A stretch of DNA of 64,000 bases. It comes from Annona cherimola (lineage: Eukaryota > Streptophyta > Magnoliopsida > Magnoliales > Annonaceae). Positions 12,776 to 25,919 of this stretch are shown piece by piece. Within the stretch, counting starts at the first letter, position 1; each line of letters opens with the position of its first letter. The stretch spans positions 48,860,008-48,924,007 of the forward strand of contig CM059973.1 in the NCBI GenBank assembly GCA_030490835.1. The letters are read 5' to 3'. Under the pieces are notes generated by a model. That model made no database searches. It worked only from the letters and a program-made list of their open reading frames with translations, and had not been told where the DNA came from. The position numbers and the translations under genes are program-made.

Positions 12776-13869
12776 GACTGCCATTCATCGCCATATGGGG
12801 GCCACTTTCAAGGAGACAAAACTGCAGCAAAAATACTTCAATCGGGATTCTACTGGCCATCTTTATTTAAAGACGCCCATTTTTATATCAAAAGATGTGA
12901 TCAATGCCAACGAACAGGTAACATTTCTAAAAGACATGAGATGCCTCTCACTAATATCATTGAAGTAGAAATATTTGATGTCTGGGATATCGACTTCATG
13001 GGCCCATTTATTCCCTCCTTCGAAAGCCAATATATCCTCATTGCCGTTGATTATGTTTCGAAATTGGTAGAAGTAATTCCAACTCAAGCAAGTGATGCTA
13101 AACAGTTCTCAAATTCAACAAGAAGAACATCTTTACTCGTTTTGGAACACCGAGGCTGATCATTAGTGGTGGAGGATCCCATTTCTGTAACCGGTAGTTC
13201 ATAGTAATTCTACACAAATACGACGTACGCCACAGAGTGACGACAGTGTATCATCTGCAAGCTAACGGATAGGTCGAGTTGGCCAACAGGGAATTGAAGC
13301 AAATTCTAGAAAAAACGATCAGGTCCTCTCGCAAGGACTGGTCAGTCAAACTGGACAACGCACTATGGGCGTATCGAACTGCCTATAAAACTCAGTTTGG
13401 AATGCCTCCATACCAACTGGTTTATGGAAAAGCCTGCCATCTTCCGCTAGAGTTAGAGCACAGTGCGTATTGGGCAATTAAAAAACTCAACCTGGACATG
13501 CAACAGGCAGGGGAATGACGATTACTGCAACTCAATGAGTTGGACAAGTTTCGGATGCAAGCCTATGAAAATGCCAAGATCTATAAAGAAAAGGTGAAGA
13601 AATGACATGATAAAAAGATTCTAACACGAAATTTCGAGCCAGGTCAGAGAGTTTTGCTCCTTAATTCAAGATTGAAGTTATTTTTAGGGAAATTCAAATC
13701 TAGATAGTCAGGTCCGTTCATGGTGATAAAGGCAACTGAGCATGGAGCAGTGGAAATATGCAACGAGGCATCCGGAAATAGTTTTTTAGTGAATGGGCAA
13801 CGTCTTAAGCATTATATGGGGGATGATTTTCAGCGTTACAAGGAGGTGGTGGAACTGAAAGAGAATTAA
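12776..13869 (+). pseudogene. Athila1 integrase (decayed)
   Basis: After R1 the frame resumes with SPYGGHF-type text and the zinc-finger cysteines (RCDQCQRTG). The core then gives DIDFMGPF (first catalytic Asp near 12992) and [13 protein letters not shown] with the catalytic Glu just before. The second catalytic Asp is lost: the codon at 13168-13170 is GGT (Gly) in IISGGGSHF, where the family has Asp. A TAG at 13270 and further stops near 13516, 13603 and 13705 also break it. The C-terminal part ends GDDFQRYKEVVELKEN at 13869. Confidence 0.88.
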
Positions 13870-15256
13870 ACAGTGAGAACGTCAAGCGGAGGACGATAAA
13901 CTCAGCGCTGGATGGGAGGCAACCCATCAATCATTTTCCGTTTGAATTTTTGGTTGGTGTTTTTGCCTTTGTAGGAAAAAAGAATTGGAGCTTTCCCACC
14001 GACGCCACCAAAGGTCGGAGCCTACTTCGGGCAGCAGTCTCAGCCCCAGCCCGACGACGAGGCCGACGAGGATGATGAGGATGCGACAGAGTGCGATTCA
14101 TAAGGGGAGTTCTAGTCCTTTAGTTTTGCTTTTCTTTTCTTTTATTTTTGCTTTTCATTATATTTTCATTGTTAATTCATTTTAGGATCATGCATTATGG
14201 ACAATGCATCTCTCAAGTTTGGGGGGTATATAATTCTCAACTATAGGTTAGTTTTTCATTTTAAATTTTCATGCTTTATTTTATGGTTGCATGTATGTCA
14301 ATTCCAGATAATGAAAGTTGTCTTTGTTTCAATCCATCTTATTCTGAAAATGTGCAAGGTTGTGATTAATGTTGACTTGAAATTGAATTCATGAAAGAAT
14401 GGGCTATTCAGATTAAAAACCAAATGTAAAAACGGGTTCAAATCAACATGTGAAAGAATTAAAAGGAATTTTATAATACACTATTCTAATTCAATCACAG
14501 GCATAACTTTTAGACCGAGATGATGAAAACTGAACTAAATATGTTCTGATCAAGTACTTTAACGGGTTCAGAAATGGTATTATTTCACAGAAATTACTCA
14601 AACATGTTCAGTACCCCTAACGAGGAATCAGAAAACAGTTTTAAAAAGGGGTGGTTGACCTAAGCTGAGTAACCGGGACTTGGCATCAACAAATGGCAAA
14701 GTTCACGTAAAAAAATAAAGGAAAATCACAGCAACATTGCTTTAAAAATGAAAATTCTCCCTAGATACCCTGAAATATGGTGAGGGGAGCCAAAAAAAAA
14801 AGATCTCCAGATATCCTGAAATATGGTGAGGAGAATTTTTGCAATAAATGTGAGGGGAAAAAGAATGTGTAGTTGTTAGAGAATGAATTCAGTGACTTGA
14901 TACCATTTGTTGTTACTAGTATATTCAGTTTAATCCTTGGTTTGCTTGTCTTCATTAATTTTCTAACCAGTTTTCTGATCGAATGAAAGATTAACGCGTT
15001 AAAATATGACTTTGCACTATGGAATCTTAGCATACACATGTAACTTGGTTTGAAAAGGAAAATGCATGTTTTGTTTGTATAATTAAGGATATTTCAAGTT
15101 GAATTAGTTTTAACCTTGTGAATGGGCTAAATGGATTGATCAATGCATAACAGGAAGCAAACGGAGTTGACAGAGTCTGCAGGAATTCATTAATTCATTC
15201 ATTCATACTATTTGCATGTGTTGCTCGAGGACTAGCAACATTTAAGTTTGGGGGTG
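13870..15256 (+). other. Athila1 3' non-coding region with hairpin and two polypurine tracts
   Basis: No supported gene. A perfect hairpin GATGGG-AGGCAA-CCCATC lies at 13911-13928, just after pol. A CAAGTTTGGGGGG tract lies at about 14213-14226 and a near copy, TTTAAGTTTGGGGGTG, at 15241-15256 abuts the 3' LTR and is the expected plus-strand primer. A short partial duplication (ATATGGTGAGG) occurs at 14775-14833. The region where some Athila elements carry an env-like ORF has only short meaningless frames here. Confidence 0.65.
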
Positions 15257-16928
15257 TGATAACTCGTAATTTTACAAGTTATCATGGCCCATTTCAGACT
15301 TGATTTGTGCGTTAGTTCGAGAGATTAGGCTTAGTTTGCATCCATTTAGCTTAATTTTCACTCGCTTTGCATTTTAGGAGCATTATTTAGTTTTTAGGCA
15401 TTTTAGCATTATTTAGGCATTTTTAGTTCATTTACTTAGTTTTCCATCTTTTGCAGGAAGGACGGGACATGTGAAGACAAAGCGGACGAGTTGAATGCAA
15501 GCTGAGGCAAACCGAGGTAGATAGATGGCGCCTAGGTGCCAACCATTGGTGCCCAGGCGCCACCCTATGGGCCTTGGCCATTTTCAACACAAACAGCTTA
15601 CAGCATGGCTTCCAGAGAGTTGACACCCAGGCGCCACTTTATCTACATGCAACCCAAGTTCAGACGATGTTGAAGCCACAAGTTAGGCAATACTCCAGGA
15701 AGTTGGTGCCTAGGTGCCAGGCATGATCAATCAAAAGATTTCAAGGGTTAAGCTCCAAGCAAGAACAGTCCAGGGAGTTGGTGCCTAGGCGCCAGTGCAT
15801 GAATTTTTAGGGTTTTGCAGAATGTGTCCATGTTGCTCAGCACACAGGGAGTTGGCGCCTAGGCACCAGACAGGGGTGCCTAGGCGCCAATACGCATCCG
15901 TACGCGAATATTCCAGTGTATAAGTTGTGCAAAAAGGGACTCTATATATAGTTCTTAGGGGTTCGAGCGCGAGAGGGAAGGAGGAGAGCTTAAGTATAAA
16001 TTAAAGTGCAAGAGAAAGAGAAAATCAAGGTTAAAGCCCGGATTGAAGAGAGGATTCAAGTCCCGTTGGTGGAAACCGCCTAAAAATAGTTTTTCTTATT
16101 CTTTCCAATTTTCTTTCTCTGCCTTTATGGATACTTTTTATATGGATGTATTGGATGTGAAGATCATGTCTTTGAACTAAACCTCCATTAGATGGATAGT
16201 TAGGATGATTAGAATTCTTATTGTTTCTTGGTTCTTAGAATATTCAGGAATGAATAGTTGATTTTATGCATGATCATGTATGATTTACCTTTGCATGTGT
16301 GGATTGAATGCTTTTGACAAGATTAGCTACCTTGTAAGATGATTTAATTGCTTGATTTATCCTTGGAAGAGGAAGATCTTTGCAGGATCCATGTGCAAGG
16401 CATAGGTTTCGACCTTTGTGTAAGGAGAGTTGTTTAACGGATAGGAATATACTGTTAAACCCTGTGTAGTCATTATACAGGTTATGAACTTATCGATTTC
16501 ACTTTATTTAATGGCATGGGAACATAGCAATTAAATAGGGTATAATTAGCTTTATATAATGTTGGAAGACATATGTAAAGATATATGAACTTGAGCTAGT
16601 AAATCCATATGCAATCCAAGTAGAAAGAACCAAAGCAATATAGTTTAGATTCAAGGATTCCAAGCTATCCATCTGCCATCCTTAATCAGAAAACCCATTT
16701 AAAGTATCCAGTAGTCTTCAACTTTCACTCTAATTTCTCATTGCAATCGTTAGTTTAGTTAAATCACAAAACCAGAATTTTCCATCCAGCGAAAGCAGTT
16801 TAACTAATTAATAATTTGGTTAACAATTCCTCGTGGGAACGATACTCTACTCACTCTTTATTACTTGACACGACACGTATACTTGCGTAAATAGCGAGCA
16901 ATTTGATAGACATATACGCAGCTCGTCA
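15257..16928 (+). repeat. Athila1 3' LTR
   Basis: Direct repeat of 5015-6574, TG...CA, 1672 bases. It is 112 bases longer, mainly through extra GGCGCC-type palindrome units at about 15790-15885. The terminal hairpin (15257-15284) has one arm mismatch. TATA box near 15943. Confidence 0.9.
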
Positions 16929-17466
16929 GCGCCACCTACCACCTAACATTCATAATTCCTTCAAATCTATTTTAAAGAGTGGAATGACATTGAAGAGCTA
17001 GCTAAGGCACTAATTAAGCTTCAACCTTCACATCTACAAGCATTCAAAGTCTTATTAATTAGTTTTCAAAGAAAGTCTCTCAAAATCATTTTAAGAGCTT
17101 CAAGATTGATATATCTTCTTCAACTTAAAGAGTTTGCTATTGTGCTTCCTTGTTCTATGCACATTTGTAATATAAAACTTTACTTCCTTTTAATTTCTTT
17201 ATTATATTTGGCTACTTGGCTTGGTGTTGGAGGCTAAGGTTGAGTGAGCTACGAGTAGTGTTCTGCTGGAGTGGCATTTGCTAGCTACTTGCATGTCTAT
17301 TATTAGAGCTAGAATCTAGAAAAGAGCTTAAACTCTAGTTGTATTACTAATCTAATAATGGAACCCAAGACGCAAGGGGAATATGCTTGGAAGAGTGGAA
17401 TATGGGTATTGCCTTAACTACTATAGTTCTTTGTTTTCTCTTATGTGCTTAACTTGATTCTCTTAT
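16929..17466 (+). mobile_element. Copia A 3' LTR, second part
   Basis: Continues the LTR broken at 5014 and matches the R-U5 part of the Copia B LTR (19800-20360): AAAGCTTCAACC-like text, the poly-T rich strip, GGAACCCAAGACGCAAGGGG (like AAACCTAAGTCACAACGGG), and GAAGAGTGGAATATGGG. It stops at 17466, before the usual LTR end, where G2 begins. No coding content. Confidence 0.7.
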
Positions 17467-18812
17467 TGTGGCGCCCCTAACCCGAGGCGTCACAAAGCCT
17501 TACTCTAAGATCATTGTTGATTGATAAATGTGAGTCAGGATTGTTGCCCTGATCACGCGGCGAGTTCTTAAATGAGATCTTGTCTAAATTTTTTTCATTT
17601 CATTCTTTTTCCATTCATCATTTCGTTTCCTTACATTTTACTTCATTCCTCTTACGAGCAATGATACACTTGTAATTCATCACACTTAGCATTTTAAAAT
17701 ACCACTTGGTTCCCAATTTATTCTTATATCTGTTCATAATCTCACATTTTGGTATTTATCATTAACTACACATATCATTCATAAATTTCATCTTGCTCCC
17801 TTACATAATTGATTTTATCAACCTGGTCATGCCATAATCATATAAAATACATTCATAGTCAAGTATTTGAAATACATACTTGTGTACACACATTTAACCA
17901 TCAATTAGCGTAAAATTTAGAACTATCAGTAAGTACGCATACATTAACATTCCTTACACTTCCAGTCATACCATTCTATATAACGTAGCTAATCATTTTA
18001 GCATATACATGAATACCATTTCATACATTTCCTCAAATGCTCAGGTTCTTTACCTCTTAAGCTTCCCTGTACCTGTGTATGGTTTGGAAAAACAAAACGT
18101 GAGTAAGAACTCAATAAGCAAGCATTTTATCGTCAGGGAAGCATTTTCTTGTAAAATATTTTCATAAACATCTTTTTCGTATAAACCTTTTTATATCCAA
18201 ATGTATGGGCTTTTCAAAGGTGATGTATATGCGTATAAACCTTTTTAGGTAATCCCCTTTTGTTCTTGTGCGGACATTTTTATGTCCCAAGACATTTTTC
18301 ACATAAATATTTTTTGCTAATGAACATATTTATGTCCTAAAATATTTTACATATAAATCCCTTTTGGCAATGGACATTTTTGGTCCTAAAATATATTTTT
18401 TTGCAAATCATTTATCATGACCCCATTTTGGGGCTTGTTTAAAACAAATGGATCATATGCATGTAATTCCTTTTTCATGTATGCATTTGCATAGAAATCA
18501 TTTTATGTCAACCTTGATATTTATACTTCTTGCGTAAAACACTTTTATGACCTTGTTTAGGCCAAACTTTTTCGTATAAACTCTTATAACCCTATTTAGT
18601 GTAGCTTTTCATATAAATAATTTTATATCCCATTTTTCTGGGTTTTTCAAAAATAAAACATATGCAAATGCATTTCTCCCCAATCAATAGTGACACTCAC
18701 CGAGTGATCATCTACCTTTTGGAAGAGAATCTATTATATAACAGCACGCTACTCAGGCGGTCGTTCCTTGAACCTACTCTCATTTCATGGAGTGCGCCGC
18801 TGGCCTCCTGCC
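17467..18812 (-). mobile_element. G2: fragment of Tekay/Del-like LTR (3' part, inverted)
   Basis: Begins TGTGGCGCCCC, the reverse complement of the LTR 3' end, and runs collinear with G1 in inverted orientation (the hairpin block is near 18775-18812). It is cut at 18812 by the 5' LTR of Copia B. Because Copia B is itself interrupted by Tekay2, which leaves the window, the rest of G2 would lie beyond 64000. No gene inside. Confidence 0.7.
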
Positions 18813-20513
18813 TATTGGAATCTAAGGTAAATTAAGCACAATCAATGTTTTGATGATTAATAAGTCAATTTGAGAATTAATTAGGTACTAATGTGTTTGC
18901 TAAGTGTTGTCAAAGGTTAAAAACTCAAGTTTCAAAACATAGCAGACCAAGTCGCAATCCCAAGTCGACTCAGTCATCGACTTAGGTCAAGTCGATTCCC
19001 AAGTCGACTCCAGAATTAACTTCAAATGCAATAAATGCTCGAAAGCTGAAATTGGGATTCGGAGACAGGTGAAGTTGCAGTCGAAGTCAACTCCACTTAC
19101 AACTTAGGTGAAGTCGCAAACCCAAGTTGACTCCAGATGCGACTTAGGTACAGCCATACAGAAGACTTCAAATTCTCAGAGTCAAGTCCCAATGCCAAGT
19201 CGACTCCACAATGCGACTTGAGTGAAGTTGAACCTCAAGTCGACTCAAACATGCGACTTGGGTGAAGTTGAAGTCCAAGTAGACCTAAGAAAGCGACTCA
19301 AGTAAATGACTACTTCAGATTTTTTCGAAGTTGAAATATTATTAAAAGAACAACTCTATATTGAAGATTGAACAATAAAATCAAGAAGGTCTATCATCTT
19401 GAATCAAGGCCACAAGGAAGAACTCCTCAAAAGAAGAATGTTATGCTAAGTTTCAAGGCAAAACAAGGAAAACCAAAGATATTAAATGAAGAACAAGAAA
19501 AGAAAAGGAAAAGTGAAATATTAAGATCACTTGCAAGAATCCAAAGTTCCAACATAAACAAATGGATGGTGAAGTCGCACCCAAAGTCGACTCCACCTAT
19601 GACTTACGTCAAATCTGAGATCAAGTCGACCTGAAGCTGGAACTTGGAGTGGAAGCCGAAAACTAAAGTTGCACCCGAAGTCGACTCCAATCTGTGACTT
19701 GGGCGAAGTTGCATTTGAAGTTGACTCCACCATGCGACTTGGATCAATTCGCATACCAAGTCGACCCCATATGTGTCTTGGCTCGCAATTGTCGAAAAAA
19801 TTCAAACGTTGGCACATTCAATGCGCACCACCAACCACCAAACTTTCAAAATTCATCTCCCATTATATAAGAGGCTTCAAGGGGACGTGAATGAGGTTAG
19901 AGAAGCATTCAATAAACTTACCTTCCACTCTCTTTTGCATTTAAGTTGATGTACAACAAGTCTAAGTGAAGAACTGTGCTTCAAGTTGCTGAAAGCTGCA
20001 TTACTGAATCTCTTACTCTCTCTACAAGTTCTTCTATGTGTTACAAGCTGCCTACACGAATCTATAAAGTGTAGTTATTTCTTTTTTTGATTCTTTATGT
20101 TTACCACTTGGTTTGATATTGGAAATTGAAACCAAGTGAAGGCAAAGTAGTGTTGTGACTAGGTGAGACTTGTCACATACTTGTGTTGTATTTGTACAAG
20201 CCCCCTAGAGCCGGAATCTAGAAGAGAGCTACTGCTCTATTTATATTCAAATTCAATAGTAAAACCTAAGTCACAACGGGTGTGAGCTTGGAAGAGTGGA
20301 GTAGGAAAGATTGCCTGAACCACTATAAACCTTTGTCTCTTGGTGTGGCTTGACTATTTGTATTTTATTGTTTTATTTCTCTCCATATTTCTGTTTGTTT
20401 CATTGAGAGGATTAACTCCAAAAAGGGAAAAAAATTTTGTTCAAGTGAAAAAATTTAAAATACCCAATTTACCACTGCCTTCTTGGGTAATTGCCATAAG
20501 CTCGAGACCAACA
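18813..20513 (+). repeat. Copia B 5' LTR
   Basis: Starts TATTGGAATC where the 3' copy has TGTTAGAATC (the TG is mutated) and ends ACCAACA; 1701 bases. U3 (about 18950-19790) is full of CAAGTCGACTC-type motifs, many mutated at the CG. TATA box ATTATATAAG at about 19862-19872. One 88-codon open frame at 19368 lies inside this LTR and has no support as a gene. Confidence 0.88.
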
Positions 20514-20515
20514 AG

Positions 20516-20527
20516 TAATATCAGAGC
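20516..20527 (+). other. Copia B primer-binding site
   Basis: TAATATCAGAGC, two bases after the LTR end. It matches 10 of 12 bases of TGGTATCAGAGC, the initiator-methionine tRNA complement found intact in Copia C. Confidence 0.8.
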
Positions 20528-20562
20528 AAGTTTTTGAGTTTTAAACCAAAGAGATCTTACAA

Positions 20563-22387
20563 ATGGCATTCCAACAAACTTCCACCCATGCATTCGCCGA
20601 AGGCCAATCATTTAGAAGCCCACCTATTTTTTATGGGAGTAACTTCGGTTACTGGAAGTTAAGAATGAAACAACTCATCATGGCTATCCAAGACGGTATT
20701 GTGCTACCAATTGATGAAAGAGCCTCCGCATGGTCTGAGGAGGAGGTTAGGACTATAAAGATCAACGCCAAAGCCATGAACCCCTCTTTTGTGCTCTTAC
20801 TGCATCCGAATATGAGAGAGTATTCTCATGCCAAACCGCCAAAGAAATATGGGATACACTAACATCTATCTATGAGGGAACTTCTCAAGTCCAAGGGACG
20901 AGAAGAAATATTCTTATTGGAGAGCTAGAAAGCTTTAAAATGCTTGAGACCGAAAATATTTCTGAGATGTTTGCTAGATTTTGAAAGATCACTAATGCAC
21001 CAAAAATTCTCAGGAAAGCTATTCTTTTATCTGAGCAGGTTATGAAGATTCTAAGGGTGCTACCTTAGTCGTGGACTCCCAAGGTCACAACCATTGAAGA
21101 AGCAAAAGATGTAAACACACTAGGCTAGAAGATCTTATCAGCTCACTCATGTCACATGAGTTGATAAAGGGGAGGAACAAGGAGCAGCGCAAAGGCAAAA
21201 GAGCAATCGCTTTAAAAGTTGCACCAATTTCAGATGAGTCCACCTCATCTTCTCAAAACGACAATGACGAGATTGCTTTACTCATGAGAAGATTCAGAAA
21301 GTTTGTGAGAAAAGGAAAGAACTAGAAAGGATTCAAAGAAAGACACATGAAGGAGAAAAAGAAGGAGATAATAAAGTGTTACCGATGTGGAGGAGTGGGA
21401 CATATGCAAGCTCAATGTCCCACATGGGAGAAGAACAAGACAAGGGAACGGCGAGAGAAGAAAGACCGAAGCAAAAACCGAAAATTTCAAAAAGCTGAAG
21501 GAAGAGGGATGTACGTCAATGAGGAGACGTCCACAACTAGCAGCTCATCAAATGAAGACAATGAGGCTGAAATTGTGTAAGGATATGTTGCATGGCCACG
21601 ATGAAGGAAGATAGCAACATTTTCCTTGCTGCAACAGAAATTTTGGAAGGACAAACCACCTCGACAAACTACACAAGTAGTGAAGAGGTGACATCTAAAC
21701 TGAAAACTCATTTTATTTTCTCTTTCACAAATGAATGTCTCAAATGTGCTGAATTGGAGGAACTGCAACAAGCATATGATTTATTGTATGATGAAATAAA
21801 GAAGTTGGGAAATAAATTCACAGTAAAGAAAGACAATGTGATTCAATAATTATTGTGAATGAAAAACTTGTTGAAAAAGTTTACTACCAAACCAATGAAA
21901 ATAATACTTTGACAGATGAGGTGGAAAGACTAAAGAAAGAAAATGAATCATTAGCAAAGTTCTCTAATCCAGGGGAAAGTGTCAAAATGTTTTTAAACAT
22001 GACCGTCCAAAACAACAAAAGAGGACTGGGTACTCTACATTTGAGAAAGGTGAATGTAGCAAATCTAATGCTCCAAGGACATTCAAAAACCCAACAAAAC
22101 CCATCTATAATAAATCAAAAATGAATCATGTTGCCTGGACAAAGAGACCAATTTGGGAACCATCTACTAAATGGATTCCCACTCCAAGACTTCCAAGGGC
22201 ATGTAACTTTTGCAAAAAAATGGGTCATAAGATCTATCAATGTAAAATAAGAAAACTGTACAATTATGGTGCAAAACTAGTTTGGGTACTAAAGAGCATT
22301 GGATTTATGGCTTCCAAAATAGAACAACATAGATTTCAATGGCTCACTAACCCAAATGGACCCATAAAATGGATACCAAAAAGATAA
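20563..22387 (+). pseudogene. Copia B gag (decayed)
   Basis: Capsid/nucleocapsid polyprotein. The ATG at 20563 opens a frame with GYWKLRMKQLIM, as in Copia C, but eight codons are missing after it. Frame changes follow near 20850, 21130, 21580 and 21850. Two CCHC zinc knuckles are still legible: CYRCGGVGHMQAQC near 21377 and CNFCKKMGHKIYQC near 22206. The last frame ends with PNGPIKWIPKR and TAA at 22385-22387, at the same place as in Copia C. Confidence 0.88.
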
Positions 22388-22394
22388 GCTCTAC

Positions 22395-25300
22395 ATGATT
22401 TTATTTTTGCAGGTATGTCTTAAAGCAAAGGCCAACAACATGTGGTTCATGGATAGTGGCTGCTTAAGACATATGACGGGAGAAAGAGGATTGTTCCATA
22501 AAATCAAATCATGTAGTGAAGGAATAGTTGCATTTAGGAACAACGAAAAAGATATAATCAAAGGTAAAGGAAATATTTGAGAAAATTCTAATGCATGTAT
22601 AGAGGATGTACTATTTGTTGATGGACTCAAACACAACTTAATGAACATTAGTAAACTGTGTGATAAAGGCTATAAAGTTGTATTTGAATCCTCTATATGC
22701 AATGTATTTGATGATTATCACATAGTCTTTAGTAGCAAAAGACATGGAAATGTATATTTAGTTTGTCTTGATGAATTTGATTGAAAATGTCTTATAGCCA
22801 TTGAAAATGATCCATAGGTATGGAATAAAAGGCTTGGATATATAAACATGTTAAACATTAAGACTTTATGGAAAAAGAGCCTAGTGGAAGGATTACCAAA
22901 GCTTAAATATGATAAAGAAAAAATATGTAAAGCATGTCAACTATCCAAGCAACCCAAAATCTCATTTTCTACCAAAAAAAAATTCAACAACTAGGCCACT
23001 TGAACTATTACATATGGATCTTTATGGGCCATCAGACATTTTAACTCTTGGTGGGAAAAAGTATGTATTTGTCATAGTTGATGATTTTTCAAAATTTATA
23101 TGGATAGTTCTCGTAGCTAGAAAAGATGAAATATTCTCTATGTTTGTCACTTTTTCGAATTTGGTGCAAAATGAAAAACAGAACGCAATCATTTCCATTA
23201 GAAGTGATCGTGTTGATGAATTTAAAAATAAACGATTTATAGAATTTTGTAATGAGAAAGGAATTCACCACACATTTTCTGCACCAAGAACTCCCCAACA
23301 AAATGGTGTAGTTGAAAGAAAAAATAGAACGATATAAGAGATGGCTAGAACCATGCTAAATGAGAGTAAATTATCCAAAAGATTTTGGGATGAATCTGTA
23401 AGTATAACATGTCATGTATTAAATCGTGTTACCATAAGAGAAATCTTCAAAAAGACCCTATATGAACTATGGAAGGGCAGAAAACAAAACATTTCATATT
23501 TCCATATTTTTGGATGTACATGCTATGTGTTGAATAATGGAAAAATAATTTTAGGAAAATTAGATGCCAAAAATGATGAGGCAATATTCCTTAGTTATTC
23601 ATCAAATAGCAAAGCATATAGAGTCTTTAACAAAAGAAATCAAATAGTAGAAGAATCAATAGATGTTGTATTTGATGAATTTAACCAAAATCCCAAAAAG
23701 GAGGATGAGTTGACTGATGCAGATGAGGCATCAAGGAATCCAAATGAGGAACAACTAGAACAATAAGGATGAGCCGAAACAAAGCAAGAGAATTCCACGG
23801 AGGAAAGGGTAAGTGAAGGTAATAATTTCTATAAATCTCCTACTAATTTAAAATTCAAAAATAACCATCCAATTGAATAAGTTATTGGCAACATCTATGA
23901 AGGAGTAAAAACTAGAAGGTCAAGACACAATATCTGTGAAGAATTTGCCTTTGTGTCTAAAATTGAACAAAACTCTATTGATCAAGCTCTTAATGATGAA
24001 AATTGGATTGTTGCAATGCAAGGAGAGCTAAATCAATTTGAAAGAAATAATGCATGGCACCTAGTTCCTAGACCCAAGGATTGCACGGTTATTGGTACCA
24101 AATGGGTTTTTATGAACAAATTAGACGAAAGTGGACTTGTAGTAAGAAACAAAGCCAGATTAGTAGCCAAAGGATATTCCTAAGAAGAAGAAATTGATTT
24201 TGAAGAATCCTATGCTCCGGTGGCTAGATTAGAGGTCATACGTATCCTACTAACTTTTGCTTCTCACGTGGACTTTAAATTGTTTCAAATGGATGTGAAA
24301 AGAGCATTTTTGAATAGTTACTTAAATGAGGAAGTATATGTTGAACAACCTCTTGGATTTGAAGAAAAGGATCAATCAAAATTTATTTTCAAATTAACAT
24401 AAGCATTATATGGACTTAAACAAGCTCCAATAGTTTGGTATGAAAGGTTAAGCAAGTTTTTGATTGATCATGACTTTCAAAGAGGAAAAGTTGATACAAC
24501 ATTATTCATCAAGTATAACGAAAAAATATTTTAATTGTTCAAATTTATGTAGATGATATAATATTCTGTGCTACTAATGAAACTCTGTGCCAAGAATTTT
24601 CTGAGATTATGCATAGTGAATTTGAAATGAGCATGATGGGAGAGTTGAACTTCTTCCTTGGACTGCAAATTAAGCAACTAGCCGAAGGAATCTTTATAAA
24701 CCAATCCAAATACATTAAGGAGATGTTGAAGAAGTTCGGCATGCAAAATAGCAAAGAAGCAAACACGCCAATGAGTTCTACCATCAAGATCGACAAGGAT
24801 GAAAAAGGTAAACCTATCGAACAAAAACTATATAGAAGCATGATAGGATCCTTATTATATTTGACTATTTCTAGACCGGACATTTTGTTTAGTGTTTGTA
24901 TGTGTTCAAGATTCTAATCATGTCCAAAAGAGTCACATCTAATAGCTGTAAAAAGAATTTTTAGATATTTGATTAAAACCACTAATTTAGGGTTATGGTA
25001 TCCAAAGGGGTCAACATTTGATCTAATCGGCTACTCGGATGCGGATTTTGCCGGTTACAAAGTAGATGAAAAAAGTGCTAGTGGAATATGTCAGTTTCTT
25101 GGAAACATGTTGGTTTCATGGTTTTCAAGAAAATAAACTAGTATTGCTCTATCTACCACGGAAGCCTAATACATTACCATCGGGAGTTATTGTGCCCAAT
25201 TACTTTGGATGAAACAACAACTTAAAGATTATGGTATTGATTATCATGATATTCCAATTAGATGTGATAATACAAGTGTTATTTGTTTGACTAAAAATCT

Positions 25301-25490
25301 AGTGTTGCATTCTAAAACAAAGCATATAGATGTAGGATATCATTTCATTAGGGAACATGTTGAGAATCATGATATTTGTTTAAAGTATGTTAAAACTGAG
25401 GACCAAATTGCTGATATTTTCACCAAACCATTGGCAAAGGAACCATTTTACAATATTAGAAATGATATAGGTATGATTGATATTGATTAG
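22395..25490 (+). pseudogene. Copia B pol: protease, integrase, RT, RNase H (decayed)
   Basis: Protease box WFMDSGCLRHMTGE near 22443. Integrase: LLHMDLYGPSD near 23010, RSDRVDEF near 23200 and NGVVERKNRT near 23305 supply D, D and [17 protein letters not shown] near 24275 and the YVDD box at 24546-24557. RNase H: SDADFAGYKVD near 25040, then IRCDNTSVICL near 25255; ends IDID with TAG at 25488-25490. In-frame stops include 22578, 23335, 24181 and 24400, plus frameshifts, so no long frame survives. It aligns along its length with the Copia C pol. Confidence 0.92.
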
Positions 25491-25802
25491 GAGCATAATA
25501 TGATTAATCTAGATAGGAGGAGAAAATTAGAAAGAATGTAGCATCCAAGTCGATAGAACTAAGTCGACTCTGATCTACTAAAGTCAACTTCACCGAAGTC
25601 GAGTCCACAGGAGCGAAGTCGACTTCAGTTAGGGGCAAAGTCGACTCCGGTGCGTCGATTGGACTGCCCTGTGCCGGCCCCCCATTCTTCCTCTTCTTCT
25701 CTTCTTCCTCTTTCTCTCTTCCTCATTTCTCTCCCGCGATCAGATTCCCTCTTTAAGCTCTCAATCTCACCTGCTCTCATTCTCTCTCTCTCTCTCTGCG
25801 CT

Positions 25803-25842
<40 letters not shown>

Positions 25843-25919
25843 AGTTGTCTCTGCCTCTCGCTCACACTCTTTGTTTCACTCTCTCTCTCTCTCGGTTTCA
25901 CTCTCTGCCTCTAATTCTC
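25491..25919 (+). other. Copia B pol-ORF3 spacer, first part
   Basis: No gene. At 25545-25665 there are about seven AAGTCGACT-type motifs, then a pyrimidine-rich strip with a (CT)n run at about 25786-25840. Copia C has the same two parts in the same order (53310-53450 motifs, 53000-53300 pyrimidines read on its strand). The strip continues at 30591 after G3. Confidence 0.7.
25915..25919. other. left TSD of G3 (TTCTC)
   Basis: TTCTC directly before TGTGGCGCC; repeated exactly at 30586-30590. The site is CT-rich, so chance matching is easier than elsewhere, but the position is exact. Confidence 0.7.

Larger units (their letters stand above)
5015..16928 (+). mobile_element. Athila1: full-length Athila-type Ty3/gypsy retrotransposon
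   Basis: Two direct LTRs (5015-6574 and 15257-16928) bound gag, protease, RT, RNase H and integrase remnants in gypsy order. The primer-binding region reads TGCGCCGTTGCCGGGAA, as in Athila elements, and gag contains YNPGWRNHPNFSW, an Athila signature. It sits in the 3' LTR of Copia A. The TSD is imperfect: GCGT on the left, GCGC on the right. A solo LTR (R1) interrupts the integrase region. All coding frames carry stops or frameshifts, so the copy cannot act by itself. No clear env-like ORF is seen downstream of integrase. Confidence 0.92.

Noticed and set aside
14761..15039. 92-codon minus-strand frame as an Athila env-like ORF
   Set aside because: Wrong strand for the element, no signal peptide or membrane span, and it overlaps a short local duplication.
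25786..25840. (CT)n run as a regulatory microsatellite
   Set aside because: It is part of a longer pyrimidine-rich strip that Copia C also has; length variation alone is not informative.
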